Assembly: GCA_934591745.1 (NCBI GenBank)
Contig: CAKTPQ010000002.1
Location: 1-64,000, forward strand
Reading direction: 5' to 3'
From: an uncultured Oscillospiraceae bacterium
Lineage (GTDB): Bacteria > Bacillota > Clostridia > Oscillospirales > Oscillospiraceae
DNA length: 64,000 nt
The translations under genes and the position numbers were made by a program. Shown here one piece after another: positions 26,152 to 34,499 of the stretch. How positions within the stretch are numbered: the first letter of the stretch is position 1; each line of letters starts with the position of its first letter. The notes under the pieces were generated by a model. The model was not told the DNA's origin and did no database searches. It saw only the letters and a list, made by a program, of their open reading frames with translations.

Positions 26152-27558
26152 TCAGCCGATGCTGCCCTTCATCTCAAGACGGATGAGGTTGTTCATCTCC
26201 ACGGCGTACTCCACCGGCAGCTCGCGGGATACATTGTCGGCAAAGCCGCTGACGATAAGGGCCCGGGCGTCCTCCTCCGAGAGGCCGCGGCTCATCAGGT
26301 AGAACACGGCATCGCCGCTGATGCTGCCGATGCGGGCCTCGTGGCCGATGGCGGCGTCCCTGGTGCGGACGTCCATGGCGGGGATAGTGTCGGAGTGGGA
26401 CTCCGAATCCAGCATCAGGGACTGGCAGGACACAGAGGACTTGGCGCCCTTGGCGGTCTTTTCCACCACCACGCTGCTGCGGAAGGTGCTGACGCCGCCG
26501 CTCTTGCTGATGGAGCGGGTGTTCATATACGAACTGGTGTTCCTGCCGATATGCACCACCTTGGCGCCGGTGTCCAGATCCTGCCCGGCGCCGGCAAAGG
26601 TGACGCCGGTGAACTCCATCTTGGCGTTGTCGCCCTTCAAGACGCTCATGGGGTACAGGCAGCCGGTGTGGGAGCCGAAGGAGCCGGACACCCACTCGAT
26701 GACGCCGCCCTCCTCCACCAGCGCACGCTTGGTGTTGAGGTTATACATGTTCTTGGACCAGTTCTCGATGGTGGAGTAGCGCAGCTTGGCGTTCTTCTTG
26801 ACATACAGCTCCACGCAGCCGGCGTGGAGGTTGGCCACGTTGTACTTGGGGGCGGAGCAGCCCTCGATGAAGTGAAGGCTGGCGCCCTCGTCCACGATAA
26901 TGAGGGTGTGCTCGAACTGGCCGGCGCCTTTGGCGTTCAGGCGGAAGTAGGACTGCAGGGGGATGGACACCTGCACGCCCTTGGGGACGTACACAAAGGA
27001 GCCGCCGGACCACACCGCGCCGTGGAGCGCGGCAAACTTGTGGTCGGTGGGGGGCACCAGCTTCATGAAGTACTTGCGCACCATATCGGCGTACTCGCCG
27101 TGGAGGGCGCTCTCCATATCGGTGTAGACCACGCCCTGGGCCGCCACCTCGGACCGGACGTTGTGGTACACCAGCTCGGAGTCGTACTGGGCGCCTACGC
27201 CGGCCAGCGACTTGCGCTCCGCCTCGGGGATGCCCAGCCGCTCAAAGGTGTCCTTGATGTCCTGGGGCACGTTTTTCCAGTCGTTCTGCATCTTGGTGTT
27301 GGGCCGGACGTAGGTGGCGATGTGGTCGATGTCCAGACCCTCCAGCGACGGGCCCCAATCCGGCAGCGGCGTCTCATTGTAAATTTGCAGGGCGTGGAGA
27401 CGGAACTGCTGCATCCACGCGGGGTCGTTCTTCTCACGGGACAGCTTTTCCACGATGGCGGGGGTCAGGCCCGCCTCCATGCGGTAGGCGTCGTGCTCCG
27501 CGTCCCGGATGTCGTATACGCTGCGGTCGATGTCATCCACATAGGTCTTTTCGCGCAT
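26152..27558 (-). CDS. sufB: SUF scaffold protein SufB
   Basis: SufB is the main scaffold on which the nascent Fe-S cluster forms. The 468-residue product has the family's long beta-helix with DMESALHGEYADMV, GSFVYVPKGVQVSIPLQSYFRLN in two parts, EGCSAPKYNVANLHAGCVEL and RDAAIGHEARIGSISGDAVFYLMSRGLSE (quoted in pieces). The ATG at 27558 follows CGGAGG; the longer frame to 27576 would overlap sufC. It follows sufC by 14 bp in the suf operon. Confidence 0.96.
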   Translation of the reverse strand: MREKTYVDDIDRSVYDIRDAEHDAYRMEAGLTPAIVEKLSREKNDPAWMQQFRLHALQIYNETPLPDWGPSLEGLDIDHIATYVRPNTKMQNDWKNVPQDIKDTFERLGIPEAERKSLAGVGAQYDSELVYHNVRSEVAAQGVVYTDMESALHGEYADMVRKYFMKLVPPTDHKFAALHGAVWSGGSFVYVPKGVQVSIPLQSYFRLNAKGAGQFEHTLIIVDEGASLHFIEGCSAPKYNVANLHAGCVELYVKKNAKLRYSTIENWSKNMYNLNTKRALVEEGGVIEWVSGSFGSHTGCLYPMSVLKGDNAKMEFTGVTFAGAGQDLDTGAKVVHIGRNTSSYMNTRSISKSGGVSTFRSSVVVEKTAKGAKSSVSCQSLMLDSESHSDTIPAMDVRTRDAAIGHEARIGSISGDAVFYLMSRGLSEEDARALIVSGFADNVSRELPVEYAVEMNNLIRLEMKGSIG

Positions 27559-27572
27559 GACGGCACCTCCGT

Positions 27573-28316
27573 TCACTGCTGAAGGCCGGTGAAGCCGTGC
27601 TCGTTGATGGCGTCCACCAGCTCCGCGCCGCCGTTTTTCACGATGACGCCGTTTTCCATGACGTGGGCGGCGTCCACCGGCAGGGACTCCAGAATGCGGG
27701 TGCTGTGGGTGATGATCAGCAGCGAGCCGTGCTGCTTTTCCCGGTACAGCCGGACGCCGTGGGACACGGTGCGCACCGCGTCCACGTCCAGGCCGGAGTC
27801 TGTCTCGTCCAGAATGGCCAGACGCGGCTCCAGCATCAGCATCTGCAATATCTCGGCCTTCTTCTTCTCGCCGCCGGAGAAGCCCACGTTCAAGTCACGG
27901 TCGGCGTAGCTTTCGTCCATGTCCAGCATGGCCATGGCGTCTTTCAGCTTTTTCTTGAAGTCCCACAGCCGCAGGCGGCTGCCGGTCTTCTGCTCCAGCG
28001 CCGTGCGGATAAAGGCGCTGAGGGTGACGCCGGGCACCTCCAGCGGGTTCTGGAAGGACAGGAAGATGCCGCGCTTCGCCCGCTCGTTGACGGGCAGGGC
28101 GGTGATGTCCTCGCCGCCGAACAGGATGCGCCCGGCGGTGACGGTATAGGCGGGGCTGCCGGTGATGGCGCAGCCCAGCGTGGACTTACCGGTGCCGTTA
28201 GGCCCCATGAGGACGTGGGTCTCGTCAGCGCCGATGGTCAGATCCACGCCGTGGAGGATCTCCTTGCCCTCCACGCCGGCGTGCAGGTTCTCTATGGTAA
28301 GAAGCGGTGTTTTCAT
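27573..28316 (-). CDS. sufC: SUF ATPase SufC
   Basis: SufC is the ABC-type ATPase that drives conformational change of SufB and SufD. The 247-residue product has Walker A GPNGTGKSTLG, the Q-loop SFQNPLEVPGV, signature VGFSGGEKKKAEILQ and Walker B LAILDETDSGLDVDA, all typical of SufC. AGGAGG lies 6 bases before ATG. It is the first gene of sufCBDSU and lies about 45 bp from a perfect TTGACA-17-TATAAT promoter. Confidence 0.97.
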   Translation of the reverse strand: MKTPLLTIENLHAGVEGKEILHGVDLTIGADETHVLMGPNGTGKSTLGCAITGSPAYTVTAGRILFGGEDITALPVNERAKRGIFLSFQNPLEVPGVTLSAFIRTALEQKTGSRLRLWDFKKKLKDAMAMLDMDESYADRDLNVGFSGGEKKKAEILQMLMLEPRLAILDETDSGLDVDAVRTVSHGVRLYREKQHGSLLIITHSTRILESLPVDAAHVMENGVIVKNGGAELVDAINEHGFTGLQQ

Positions 28317-28360
28317 GTTCGTTGCCTCCTGTGACTAATATACCTACCAATCTACTGGGG

Positions 28361-28389
28361 ATTATAGGACGAACAGCCTACCTTGTCAA
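28361..28389 (-). promoter_or_regulatory. Consensus promoter of the suf operon with a possible Rrf2-type site
   Basis: On the minus strand TTGACA, 17 bp, TATAAT, a perfect sigma-A match. GGTAGG occurs in the spacer next to the -35, and again in GGTAGGTATATTAG just downstream of the -10 (28340-28348). A perfect promoter implies that a repressor controls it. Confidence 0.75.
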
Positions 28390-28401
28390 TAGGGAAATGA
28401 C

Positions 28402-28435
28402 AAAAAGAGGAGCGGAGCGGCAAAAGCCGCTCCGC
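28402..28435 (-). terminator. Terminator of the second sigma/anti-sigma unit
   Basis: GCGGAGCGGC (28412-28421), loop AAAA, GCCGCTCCGC (28426-28435). On the minus strand it is followed by TCCTCTTTTTG. Confidence 0.8.
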
Positions 28436-28452
28436 TTCGGGGTATATGAGGG

Positions 28453-29559
28453 TCAGGGAAGATAGGTCAGCTGCACGGGGATGTGCTGCTCGGCGGTGAA
28501 GTCGAACCAGCGGCCGTCGAAGGACACGGAGGTAACGGTGTCCACATCCACCATGCGGTTGAAGATGTATACCGTGTGAGCGAAGGGGGCGGTCTCGCCG
28601 TCGCCGTAGATGTAGCCCAGCACCCAGTTCATCAGGTTCTGGCTCTCGCTGGTCACCACATAGGAGGTGCCGTCGGCATAGTGCAGCGTCAGCTCCTGCG
28701 CGGTCAGCTCCCGGTCGGGGGAGGCGTTGCCCATGGTGATGCCCACGGCGGAGATGCGGGCCTCTTCGCCATCGGCGGCGGTCAGCGTCCGGACAGGGGC
28801 GTAGGTGCGGGGCTGGATGGCCACGGCGTAGGGCTCCCGGCCCTCGCCGCCGCCATCGTAAACGGTGAAGTAGAAGTTGTCGCCCTTCTGATACGTCTCA
28901 CCGGCGGCAAAGTAGGCCACCACGTCCAGATGGGTGGCGGTGCTGGTGGTCTTGTCCACGTGGAGCTTGACATTGATGCTGCCGCCCTGCTGGAAGTCCG
29001 GAGAGCGCAGGTACATACTGGGCTGCAAAGGCAGGCTGTACACCTCGCCGTAGCCGGCGTCCTCGTAGGATACGCCTTCGGGATCGTCCACGGTGTAGGT
29101 CAGAATGCCGCAGCCGCTCTCGTCGACAAGGAACGTCTCCAGTGTGATAGTGGTGCTGCCTACGGTGAGCTCGGCGTCCAGCTTGGACAGGTAATCGCCC
29201 ACCAGACGCTGCACGGTATCCCGGTCACCGGGGATGCGCTCCATGTCCGGCAGAGTGATGAGCTCACCGGAGTTGCCCTCCACCGTGGGGGTGGTGGCGT
29301 CCATATCGTCGGTAAAGGCGTGGTAGGTGGTGTCGTCCACCTTGTCGGCGGGGGACACGTTGGCCTTGATCAGTGTTACCACCCCGGCGGCTGCGGCCAC
29401 CGTCAGCGTCAGGGCGGCGGCAATGGCGATGATCGCGCCCTTGCGCAGGGTGCGATGGGTCTTTTTGTTGTTCTCCATGGTCCTTTGAACCTCCATCAGT
29501 GTGTCAGGGGAGGCGTGCAGGGTGGAGAAGGTCTTTTGGAAAAGCTCGTGTTCCGTCAT
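28453..29559 (-). CDS. Putative membrane-bound anti-sigma factor (DUF4179-like)
   Basis: The 368-residue product has a cytoplasmic N-terminus of about 40 residues (MTEHELFQKTFSTLHASPDTL), one membrane helix at about 42-64 (AIIAIAAALTLTVAAAAGVV), and a long extracellular region with two beta-rich parts. It overlaps the ECF sigma gene at its start in ATGA, the typical sigma then anti-sigma order. The short N-terminal segment EVQRTMENNKKT is where such proteins clasp the sigma factor. Similar proteins in Firmicutes carry DUF4179. The trigger is unknown; function is inferred from coupling and topology. Confidence 0.75.
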   Translation of the reverse strand: MTEHELFQKTFSTLHASPDTLMEVQRTMENNKKTHRTLRKGAIIAIAAALTLTVAAAAGVVTLIKANVSPADKVDDTTYHAFTDDMDATTPTVEGNSGELITLPDMERIPGDRDTVQRLVGDYLSKLDAELTVGSTTITLETFLVDESGCGILTYTVDDPEGVSYEDAGYGEVYSLPLQPSMYLRSPDFQQGGSINVKLHVDKTTSTATHLDVVAYFAAGETYQKGDNFYFTVYDGGGEGREPYAVAIQPRTYAPVRTLTAADGEEARISAVGITMGNASPDRELTAQELTLHYADGTSYVVTSESQNLMNWVLGYIYGDGETAPFAHTVYIFNRMVDVDTVTSVSFDGRWFDFTAEQHIPVQLTYLP

Positions 29560-30032
29560 GTCTGCGGCACCTCCGATAAAATATGCTTCAGCTTTTCTCT
29601 GGCGCGGGCCAGCCGGGTGCGCACCGTTTCCTCCGGCACGCCCAGCAGTCCGGCGATCTCCTTCTGGCGGTAGCCCTCGTAGTAGTACAGCAGCACCGGC
29701 ACACGGTAGCGCCGGTCCAGCGACATCACCGCGTCAAACAGCTCCTGGCACTGAGGCTCCTCGAAGGAGAGGCTGTTTTCGTAGTCGGCGATGTCCTCCG
29801 CCTTGTGCCACGGGGCGCGCAGCACGTTCTTGCACCGGTTGACCGTGACGCGGATCAGCCAATTCTTCACATGGGCGTCGTCATCGAACGCCTTGTCCGT
29901 TTTGTACAGCTGTATCAGCACGTCCTGGGTCACATCGTCGGCGTCGGCGGGGGAGCGCAGATAGCTGTACGCCACCCGGAACACCGTGTCCATATACCGC
30001 TCCGCCAGAGGGGAAAACTGTTGCTCTGTCAT
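29556..30032 (-). CDS. ECF-type RNA polymerase sigma factor
   Basis: This 158-residue sigma factor has region 2 (AYSYLRSPADADDVTQDVLIQL at about 22-43, then VKNWLIRVTVNRCKNVLR, shown in pieces) and region 4 (about 100-150, YYEGYRQKEIAGLLGVPEETVRTRLARAREKL in two parts). AAGGAG precedes the ATG at 30032; the frame opens at 30155 but the extension is not conserved in kind. A TGAAAC box upstream suggests self-activation as in SigW/SigV. It is coupled to the anti-sigma gene downstream. Confidence 0.93.
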   Translation of the reverse strand: MTEQQFSPLAERYMDTVFRVAYSYLRSPADADDVTQDVLIQLYKTDKAFDDDAHVKNWLIRVTVNRCKNVLRAPWHKAEDIADYENSLSFEEPQCQELFDAVMSLDRRYRVPVLLYYYEGYRQKEIAGLLGVPEETVRTRLARAREKLKHILSEVPQT

Positions 30033-30073
30033 GAGTGATTCTCCTTGTTGTCTGAAAGGCCCTTCACTGGGAA

Positions 30074-30100
30074 TACACATGGGAACAGCAAAATGTTTCA
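30074..30100 (-). promoter_or_regulatory. Possible ECF-type promoter of the sigma operon
   Basis: On the minus strand TGAAACA, then GTGTA about 16 bp later. This resembles ECF promoters (TGAAAC, 16 bp, CGTA), so the sigma factor may drive its own operon. The -10 match is imperfect. Confidence 0.4.
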
Positions 30101-30109
30101 GCCCGGCGG

Positions 30110-30145
30110 AAAAAATATTCCCATAGCATAATGCTATGGGAATAT
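30110..30145 (-). terminator. Terminator of the LysR gene at 30203
   Basis: A perfect palindrome with 15-bp arms around a central A (30115-30145), followed on the minus strand by TTTTTT. Confidence 0.85.
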
Positions 30146-30202
30146 AACGAATCACAACTTCCGTCGGGACGCCGCGTCTTTTATACTATAAAGCAGAAAA
30201 GG

Positions 30203-31072
30203 TTACCGGGTCCGCTCCGTCATTTGGCGGGCGCAGCGCAGGAAATCCAGCACCACGGCGTCGGCGTGTTTCCGGTCGCGGACGGCGATGCCCACCTCAC
30301 GGAAGGAGGGCGGGTCGATGGGCGAGAGGCTGACCCGGTCGGTGCTGCCCCGGAGGATCAGCTCCGACAGCATGCTGCACCCCAGGCCCTGCTCCACCAT
30401 CTTGATGACGGCGCTGTCCTCCGTGGCGATGTGGGAGAAGCGGGGCGTCACGCCGCTGCGCTCCAGCAGGCGCAGTACCTCTGTGTCCACGCCGTTGGAG
30501 GGGACGAAGAACGTCCGACCGGTAAAGGCCGTGAGGGGGAATGTCTCCCCCGGCTCCTCGTCCGGCGGCAGCACCGCGTAGTAGGGGTCCCGGAACAGGG
30601 GCTGGAAGTCCAGCCGGGCGGAGAAGCAGTTGCTCAGGAGCCCCACGTCGATGGTGCCCTCCACCAGCCACTGTTCGATGTCCATGCAGGAGCCGTCCTT
30701 CACCGTCAGGCGGATGTGGGGATACTGACCGGAGAAGCTCTTGATGACACGGGGCAGCCAGTTTTTGGAGATGCTGGTGTAGGAGCCGATGCGCAGTACG
30801 TCCTGCCGCGCCGGACGATGGCGGCCCACCGCTTTCTCGAAGGCGTCACTCTCCCGCAGGAGGCTGTCGATGTACGGCAGCAGGGCCTGGCCCTCCGGCG
30901 TCAGGGAAACGCCGCCGCTGCTGCGGCGCAGCAGGGGGTAGCCGATCTCCTGCTCCAGACGGTTGAGCATGCCGGTGAGTCCGGGCTGGGAGTAGCCCAG
31001 CCGTGCGGCGGCGCGGGTGATGCTGCCGGTGTCCGCGGCAGTCCTCAGCGCCCGCAGCTTTTCGATATCCAT
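30203..31072 (-). CDS. LysR-family transcriptional regulator
   Basis: This 289-residue LysR protein has the N-terminal HTH (about 1-60, ITRAAARLGYSQPGLTGML, QEIGYPLLRR) and effector domain (about 90-285, RIGSYTSISKNWLPRVIKSF; GTIDVGLLSN). The start MDIEKLRALRT at 31072 fits the family; the frame remains open to 31357 only because a 111-bp repeat preserves it, giving a spurious 37-residue repeat. It is divergent from buk, with the tandem repeat between, so it may regulate the buk-kor operon. Effector unknown; a keto acid or its acyl-CoA is a guess. Confidence 0.92.
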   Translation of the reverse strand: MDIEKLRALRTAADTGSITRAAARLGYSQPGLTGMLNRLEQEIGYPLLRRSSGGVSLTPEGQALLPYIDSLLRESDAFEKAVGRHRPARQDVLRIGSYTSISKNWLPRVIKSFSGQYPHIRLTVKDGSCMDIEQWLVEGTIDVGLLSNCFSARLDFQPLFRDPYYAVLPPDEEPGETFPLTAFTGRTFFVPSNGVDTEVLRLLERSGVTPRFSHIATEDSAVIKMVEQGLGCSMLSELILRGSTDRVSLSPIDPPSFREVGIAVRDRKHADAVVLDFLRCARQMTERTR

Positions 31073-31109
31073 CGTGTCACCCCCACATTGTTTTTTAGGA
31101 CAAGAAGTA

Positions 31110-31327
31110 AATATGCCATAAGGCGGAGCGGCTGGCATATTTCGCCGTATTTTTCGACTGCCCGCCTCGGGCGGGCGAGAAAAATGGCGATAAAAATATA
31201 TTGACCGCTTTGCGGTAAAGAATATGCCATAAAGCGGAGCGGCTGGCATATTTCGCCGTATTTTTCGACTGCCCGCCTCGGGCGGGCGAGAAAAATGGCG
31301 ATAAAAATATATTGACCGCTTTGCGGT
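31110..31327. repeat. Tandem 111-bp repeat with internal inverted repeats
   Basis: Two nearly identical copies lie at 31110-31216 and 31221-31327 (period 111 bp). Each has three parts: a pair of facing arms (ATTTCGCCGTATTTTTC against GAGAAAAATGGCGATAAAA) around the GC-rich hairpin GCCCGCCTCGGGCGGGC, then a small palindrome TTGACCGCTTTGCGGT(CAA). The internal symmetry resembles a MITE or REP-type element. It fills most of the gap between lysR and buk; no clean buk promoter was seen outside it. Confidence 0.85.
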
Positions 31328-31412
31328 CAATATAGCATAGCAAAATGCTGTTGGCAAGCTTGAATTTTACAGGAAAGGAGCGCCGGGCGCACCGCGTCCG
31401 GCAGACACGCCC

Positions 31413-32498
31413 ATGAGCAAATGTATTCTGGTCATCAACCCCGGCTCCACCTCCACAAAGATCGCGGTGTTCCGCGGGGAGGAAAAGGTCTTCGATGAGA
31501 CGATCCGCCACAGCCGGGAGGAGCTGGCGCCCTTCCGCTGGGTCATGGAACAGGTGGACTTCCGCCGCGCCGCCATTGAGGGCGCGCTGTCCGCCCACAG
31601 CTTTGATCTGACAACGCTGGACGGTATTTGCGCCCGGGGCGGGCAGCTGCCTCCCTGTGCCTCCGGCACCTACCTGGTGGATCAGTCCATGGTGGACTAT
31701 ATGTACACCGTGAAGAACGCCGCCCATGCCTCCAACCTGGGGTGTGTGCTGGCGCTGGAGCTGGCCCAGCCCCTGAAGATCCCGGCGTTTATCTGCGACC
31801 CGGTGTCGGTGGACGAGATGGTGGACGAGGCCCGGATCACCGGCCTGCCGGAGATCCGGCGCACCATGCTGGGCCACGCCCTGAACTGCCGGGCCATGGC
31901 CCGGCGCTGCGCCGAGGAGGTGCTGCACAAGCCGCTGGAGGACTGCCGTCTCATCGTGCTGCATCTGGGCGGCGGCGCGTCCGCCCGCCTGTTTATCGGC
32001 GGGAAGATGGTGGACGGTGTCCGGGACGACGAGTGGATGTTTGCGCCGGAGCGCTTCGGCGGTGCATCGCTGCAGCCGCTGGTGCATCTGTGCTACTCCG
32101 GTAAGTACACGGAGAAGGACATGATGGACTTCATCCGGGGCAAGGGCGGCCTTTTGGCCCATCTGGGCACTGCCGACGCACGGGAGGTGGAAAAACGCAC
32201 CGCCGACGGCGATGCCCACGCCAAGCTGATTTACGACGGCATGCTGTACAGCGCCGCCCGGGCCATCGGCGGTCTGGCTGCCGGGGCGGACGGCAGAGTG
32301 GACCGTGTTATCCTCACCGGCGGCATCGCCCACTCCAAATATGTGGCGGATTATCTGACGAAGAAGCTGTCCTTCATCGCGCCGGTGGAGGTCATGGCGG
32401 GCGAATTCGAGCTGGAGGCCCTGGCCGCCGGCGCCTGCCGCGTGCTGGAGGGGCGGGAGCGTCTGCAGATGTTCGACCTCCCTGCCGCGCAGGCATGA
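31413..32498 (+). CDS. buk: Butyrate kinase (acyl-phosphate kinase)
   Basis: Butyrate kinase makes ATP from butyryl-, isobutyryl- or other branched acyl-phosphates. The 361-residue product has the acetate-kinase-fold signature ILVINPGSTSTKIAVF, ARGGQLPPCASGTY, HLGGGASARLF and LTGGIAHSKYV. Length matches the family (about 355). An AAAGGAG lies some 28 bases before the ATG, too far for a simple site, unless the small GGGCG/CGCCC hairpin between them folds. It begins an operon with a P-loop protein and the four kor genes, so the acyl-phosphate probably comes from keto-acid oxidation. No phosphotransacylase gene lies in the window. Confidence 0.93.
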   Translation: MSKCILVINPGSTSTKIAVFRGEEKVFDETIRHSREELAPFRWVMEQVDFRRAAIEGALSAHSFDLTTLDGICARGGQLPPCASGTYLVDQSMVDYMYTVKNAAHASNLGCVLALELAQPLKIPAFICDPVSVDEMVDEARITGLPEIRRTMLGHALNCRAMARRCAEEVLHKPLEDCRLIVLHLGGGASARLFIGGKMVDGVRDDEWMFAPERFGGASLQPLVHLCYSGKYTEKDMMDFIRGKGGLLAHLGTADAREVEKRTADGDAHAKLIYDGMLYSAARAIGGLAAGADGRVDRVILTGGIAHSKYVADYLTKKLSFIAPVEVMAGEFELEALAAGACRVLEGRERLQMFDLPAAQA

Positions 32499-33172
32499 GC
32501 AGGGCTTTCCTGCCGGAGGCGCGGAAGCTGGTCTTTTTGGGGGAGGCGGGCTGCGGCAAGTCGGAGATCGCAGTGCAGCTGGCATTGGAGCTGGCGGCAC
32601 AGGGCCGTGCCGTTCACTTCTTCGATCTGGATCAGACAAAGCCCCTTATGCGCGGCCGGGACGCGGCGGCGCTGCTGGAGCAGGCCGGCATCACCGTCCA
32701 TTTCGCGGAGCAGTGCGCCGACGCGCCCACGCAGGTGGGCGGTCTGGTGCCGCTGCTGCTGGATGAGGAGAAAACCGTCATCCTGGACGTGGGCGGCAAT
32801 GACACCGGCGCAAGGCTCATCGGCGGGTACGCCCATCTGCTGCGTGACGCCGATGTGTGGTTCGTGGTGAATCCCTACCGGCCCTGGTCAGGAACGGTGG
32901 AGCATATCGACGGCACCCTCAGCGCCGTGCTGCGGGCCTCCCGCCTGCGGATGCCCCGGTTCCTGCTGAACCCCAATCTGGGGCGGGACACCACGGTCCA
33001 GGAGTATCTGGACGGGCTGGCACAGGGTCTTGCCATGCTGACGCCCTACGCTGCCGTGGAGGCCGCTGCCGTGCCGGACAGCCTGCATCAGCAGGTGCGG
33101 GCACACACCGACCTGCCCCTGCTGTGCATCACGCCCCGCATCACCGTTCCGGAGGCGGGACTTGACGAATAA
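32495..33172 (+). CDS. Small P-loop ATPase in the buk-kor operon
   Basis: This 225-residue protein has Walker A GEAGCGKSEIA at about 15-25, FFDLDQTKPLMRGRD following the second strand, and Walker B VILDVGGND near residue 90, like the SIMIBI class (MinD/CobQ/CooC-type ATPases). No membrane segment is seen. It overlaps buk by 4 bp and is followed by the ferredoxin subunit gene. Related ATPases load cofactors or activate enzymes, so a maturation or activation role for the oxidoreductase is possible but not shown. No exact family name is known to me. Confidence 0.75.
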   Translation: MSRAFLPEARKLVFLGEAGCGKSEIAVQLALELAAQGRAVHFFDLDQTKPLMRGRDAAALLEQAGITVHFAEQCADAPTQVGGLVPLLLDEEKTVILDVGGNDTGARLIGGYAHLLRDADVWFVVNPYRPWSGTVEHIDGTLSAVLRASRLRMPRFLLNPNLGRDTTVQEYLDGLAQGLAMLTPYAAVEAAAVPDSLHQQVRAHTDLPLLCITPRITVPEAGLDE

Positions 33173-33188
33173 AAAGGAGGAAACACTT

Positions 33189-33392
33189 ATGCCGCAAGTC
33201 ACCATCCGCGCAGAGAGCTGCAAGAGCTGCGGCTACTGCGTGAAGTTCTGTCCCAAGGGCGTGCTGGCCGTGGGACACGAGGTCAATTCCAAGGGCTATC
33301 CCTTTGTGGTGGCCGTCCATCCCGAGAGCTGCATCGGCTGCGCCATCTGCGGGCGCATGTGTCCTGACGCGGCCATCGAAGTGTACAGATAA
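33189..33392 (+). CDS. 2-oxoacid:ferredoxin oxidoreductase, ferredoxin-like (delta) subunit
   Basis: This 67-residue protein holds two 4Fe-4S motifs, CKSCGYCVKFCP and CIGCAICGRMCP. It is the electron-transfer subunit of a four-subunit keto-acid:ferredoxin oxidoreductase. AAAAAGGAGG precedes the ATG at 33189; the longer frame starting at 33162 overlaps the ATPase gene. It is followed by the alpha, beta and gamma subunit genes with gaps of 12 and 15 bp and a short overlap, so one complex is encoded. Confidence 0.93.
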   Translation: MPQVTIRAESCKSCGYCVKFCPKGVLAVGHEVNSKGYPFVVAVHPESCIGCAICGRMCPDAAIEVYR

Positions 33393-33404
33393 GGAGGTGC
33401 GGAT

Positions 33405-34484
33405 ATGGCAAGAAAATTCATGAAGGGCACCGAGGCCATCGCTGAGGCCGCCGTCCGCGCCGGCTGCCGGTTCTTTGCCGGCTATCCCATCACGCCGCAG
33501 AACGAGATCCCGGAGTACATGGCCCGCCGTCTGCCGGAGGTGGGCGGCAGCTTTGTGCAGGGCGAGAGTGAGGTGGCGTCCATCAATATGGTGTATGGCG
33601 CCGCCGGCACCGGCACCCGGGCCATGACCAGCTCCAGCTCCTGCGGCATCAGCCTGATGAGCGAGGGCATCAGCTTCTGCGCCAGCGCCCGGCTGCCCAT
33701 GGTGTATGTCAACGTACAGCGGGGCGGCCCCGCCATCGGCACCATCCAGCCCGCGCAGCAGGACTATACCCAGGCCACCAAGGCCAGCGGCAACGGCGGC
33801 TTCCGGATGATGGTGCTATCCCCCGCCACGGTGCAGGAGGCAGTGGACATGACCTACGCCGCTTTCGATTACGCCCAGCGGGACCGCAACCCGGTGCTGA
33901 TCCTCACCGACGGCGTCATGGGCACCATCATGGAGCCGGTGGAGCTGCCGGAGATGCGCTCCGCCCAGGAGGTCAGGGCGCTGAAGGACGCGCTGCGTCC
34001 CACCTCTGCCGTGGGCCACGACTCCCAAAAGGAGCCGCGGGGCATCGTGGCGGCGGGCCGCTGGGCCACCAAAGAGCAGGAGCAGTGCTGCCGGGACGCC
34101 GAGGCGCTGTACGAAAGCTGGAAGAAGGACGTGCAGGTGGAGACGCTGTATCTGGAGGACGCGGAGCTGGTGCTCACCGGCTACGGTATCTGCGGCCGCA
34201 TCGCCCGCAGCGCCGTGAAGCTGCTGCGGGCCGAGGGGTACAAGGTGGGCCTCATCCGGCCCAAGACCGTGTCGCCCTTCCCCTATGAGACTTACGCCGG
34301 GCTGGACTTCGGACGGGTGAAGGCCATTCTGGACGTGGAAATGTCCATCCCCGCCCAGATGATCAGCGACATACAGCTGGCGGTCATGGGCCGCTGCCCC
34401 ATCCGCACCTGCCTCCACGCAGGCGGCGAGATCATGGGACGGGACGAGGTCATCAGCGCCGCCAGGGCGCTGCTGGCGCGATAA
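33405..34484 (+). CDS. 2-oxoacid:ferredoxin oxidoreductase alpha subunit
   Basis: This 359-residue subunit carries the pyrimidine-binding part of the TPP enzyme and the transketolase C-terminal domain. It begins MKGTEAIAEAAVRAGCRFFAGYPITPQNE with the characteristic GYPITPQNEIPE, then GESEVASINMVYGAAGTGTRAMTSSSS (given in parts across about 45-80) with the catalytic glutamate. The order delta-alpha-beta-gamma matches 2-oxoisovalerate (VOR) and 2-oxoglutarate (KOR) types. With butyrate kinase alongside, branched-chain oxoacids are the likelier substrates. Confidence 0.93.
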   Translation: MARKFMKGTEAIAEAAVRAGCRFFAGYPITPQNEIPEYMARRLPEVGGSFVQGESEVASINMVYGAAGTGTRAMTSSSSCGISLMSEGISFCASARLPMVYVNVQRGGPAIGTIQPAQQDYTQATKASGNGGFRMMVLSPATVQEAVDMTYAAFDYAQRDRNPVLILTDGVMGTIMEPVELPEMRSAQEVRALKDALRPTSAVGHDSQKEPRGIVAAGRWATKEQEQCCRDAEALYESWKKDVQVETLYLEDAELVLTGYGICGRIARSAVKLLRAEGYKVGLIRPKTVSPFPYETYAGLDFGRVKAILDVEMSIPAQMISDIQLAVMGRCPIRTCLHAGGEIMGRDEVISAARALLAR

Positions 34485-34499
34485 AGGAGGTGCCGGAAT

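Noticed and set aside
31110-31327. CRISPR array
   Set aside because: Only two 111-bp units in direct tandem with no spacers and no cas genes.
31073-31357. 95-residue N-terminal extension of the LysR protein with 37-residue repeats
   Set aside because: It is translation of the 111-bp non-coding repeat; the LysR family start is at 31072.
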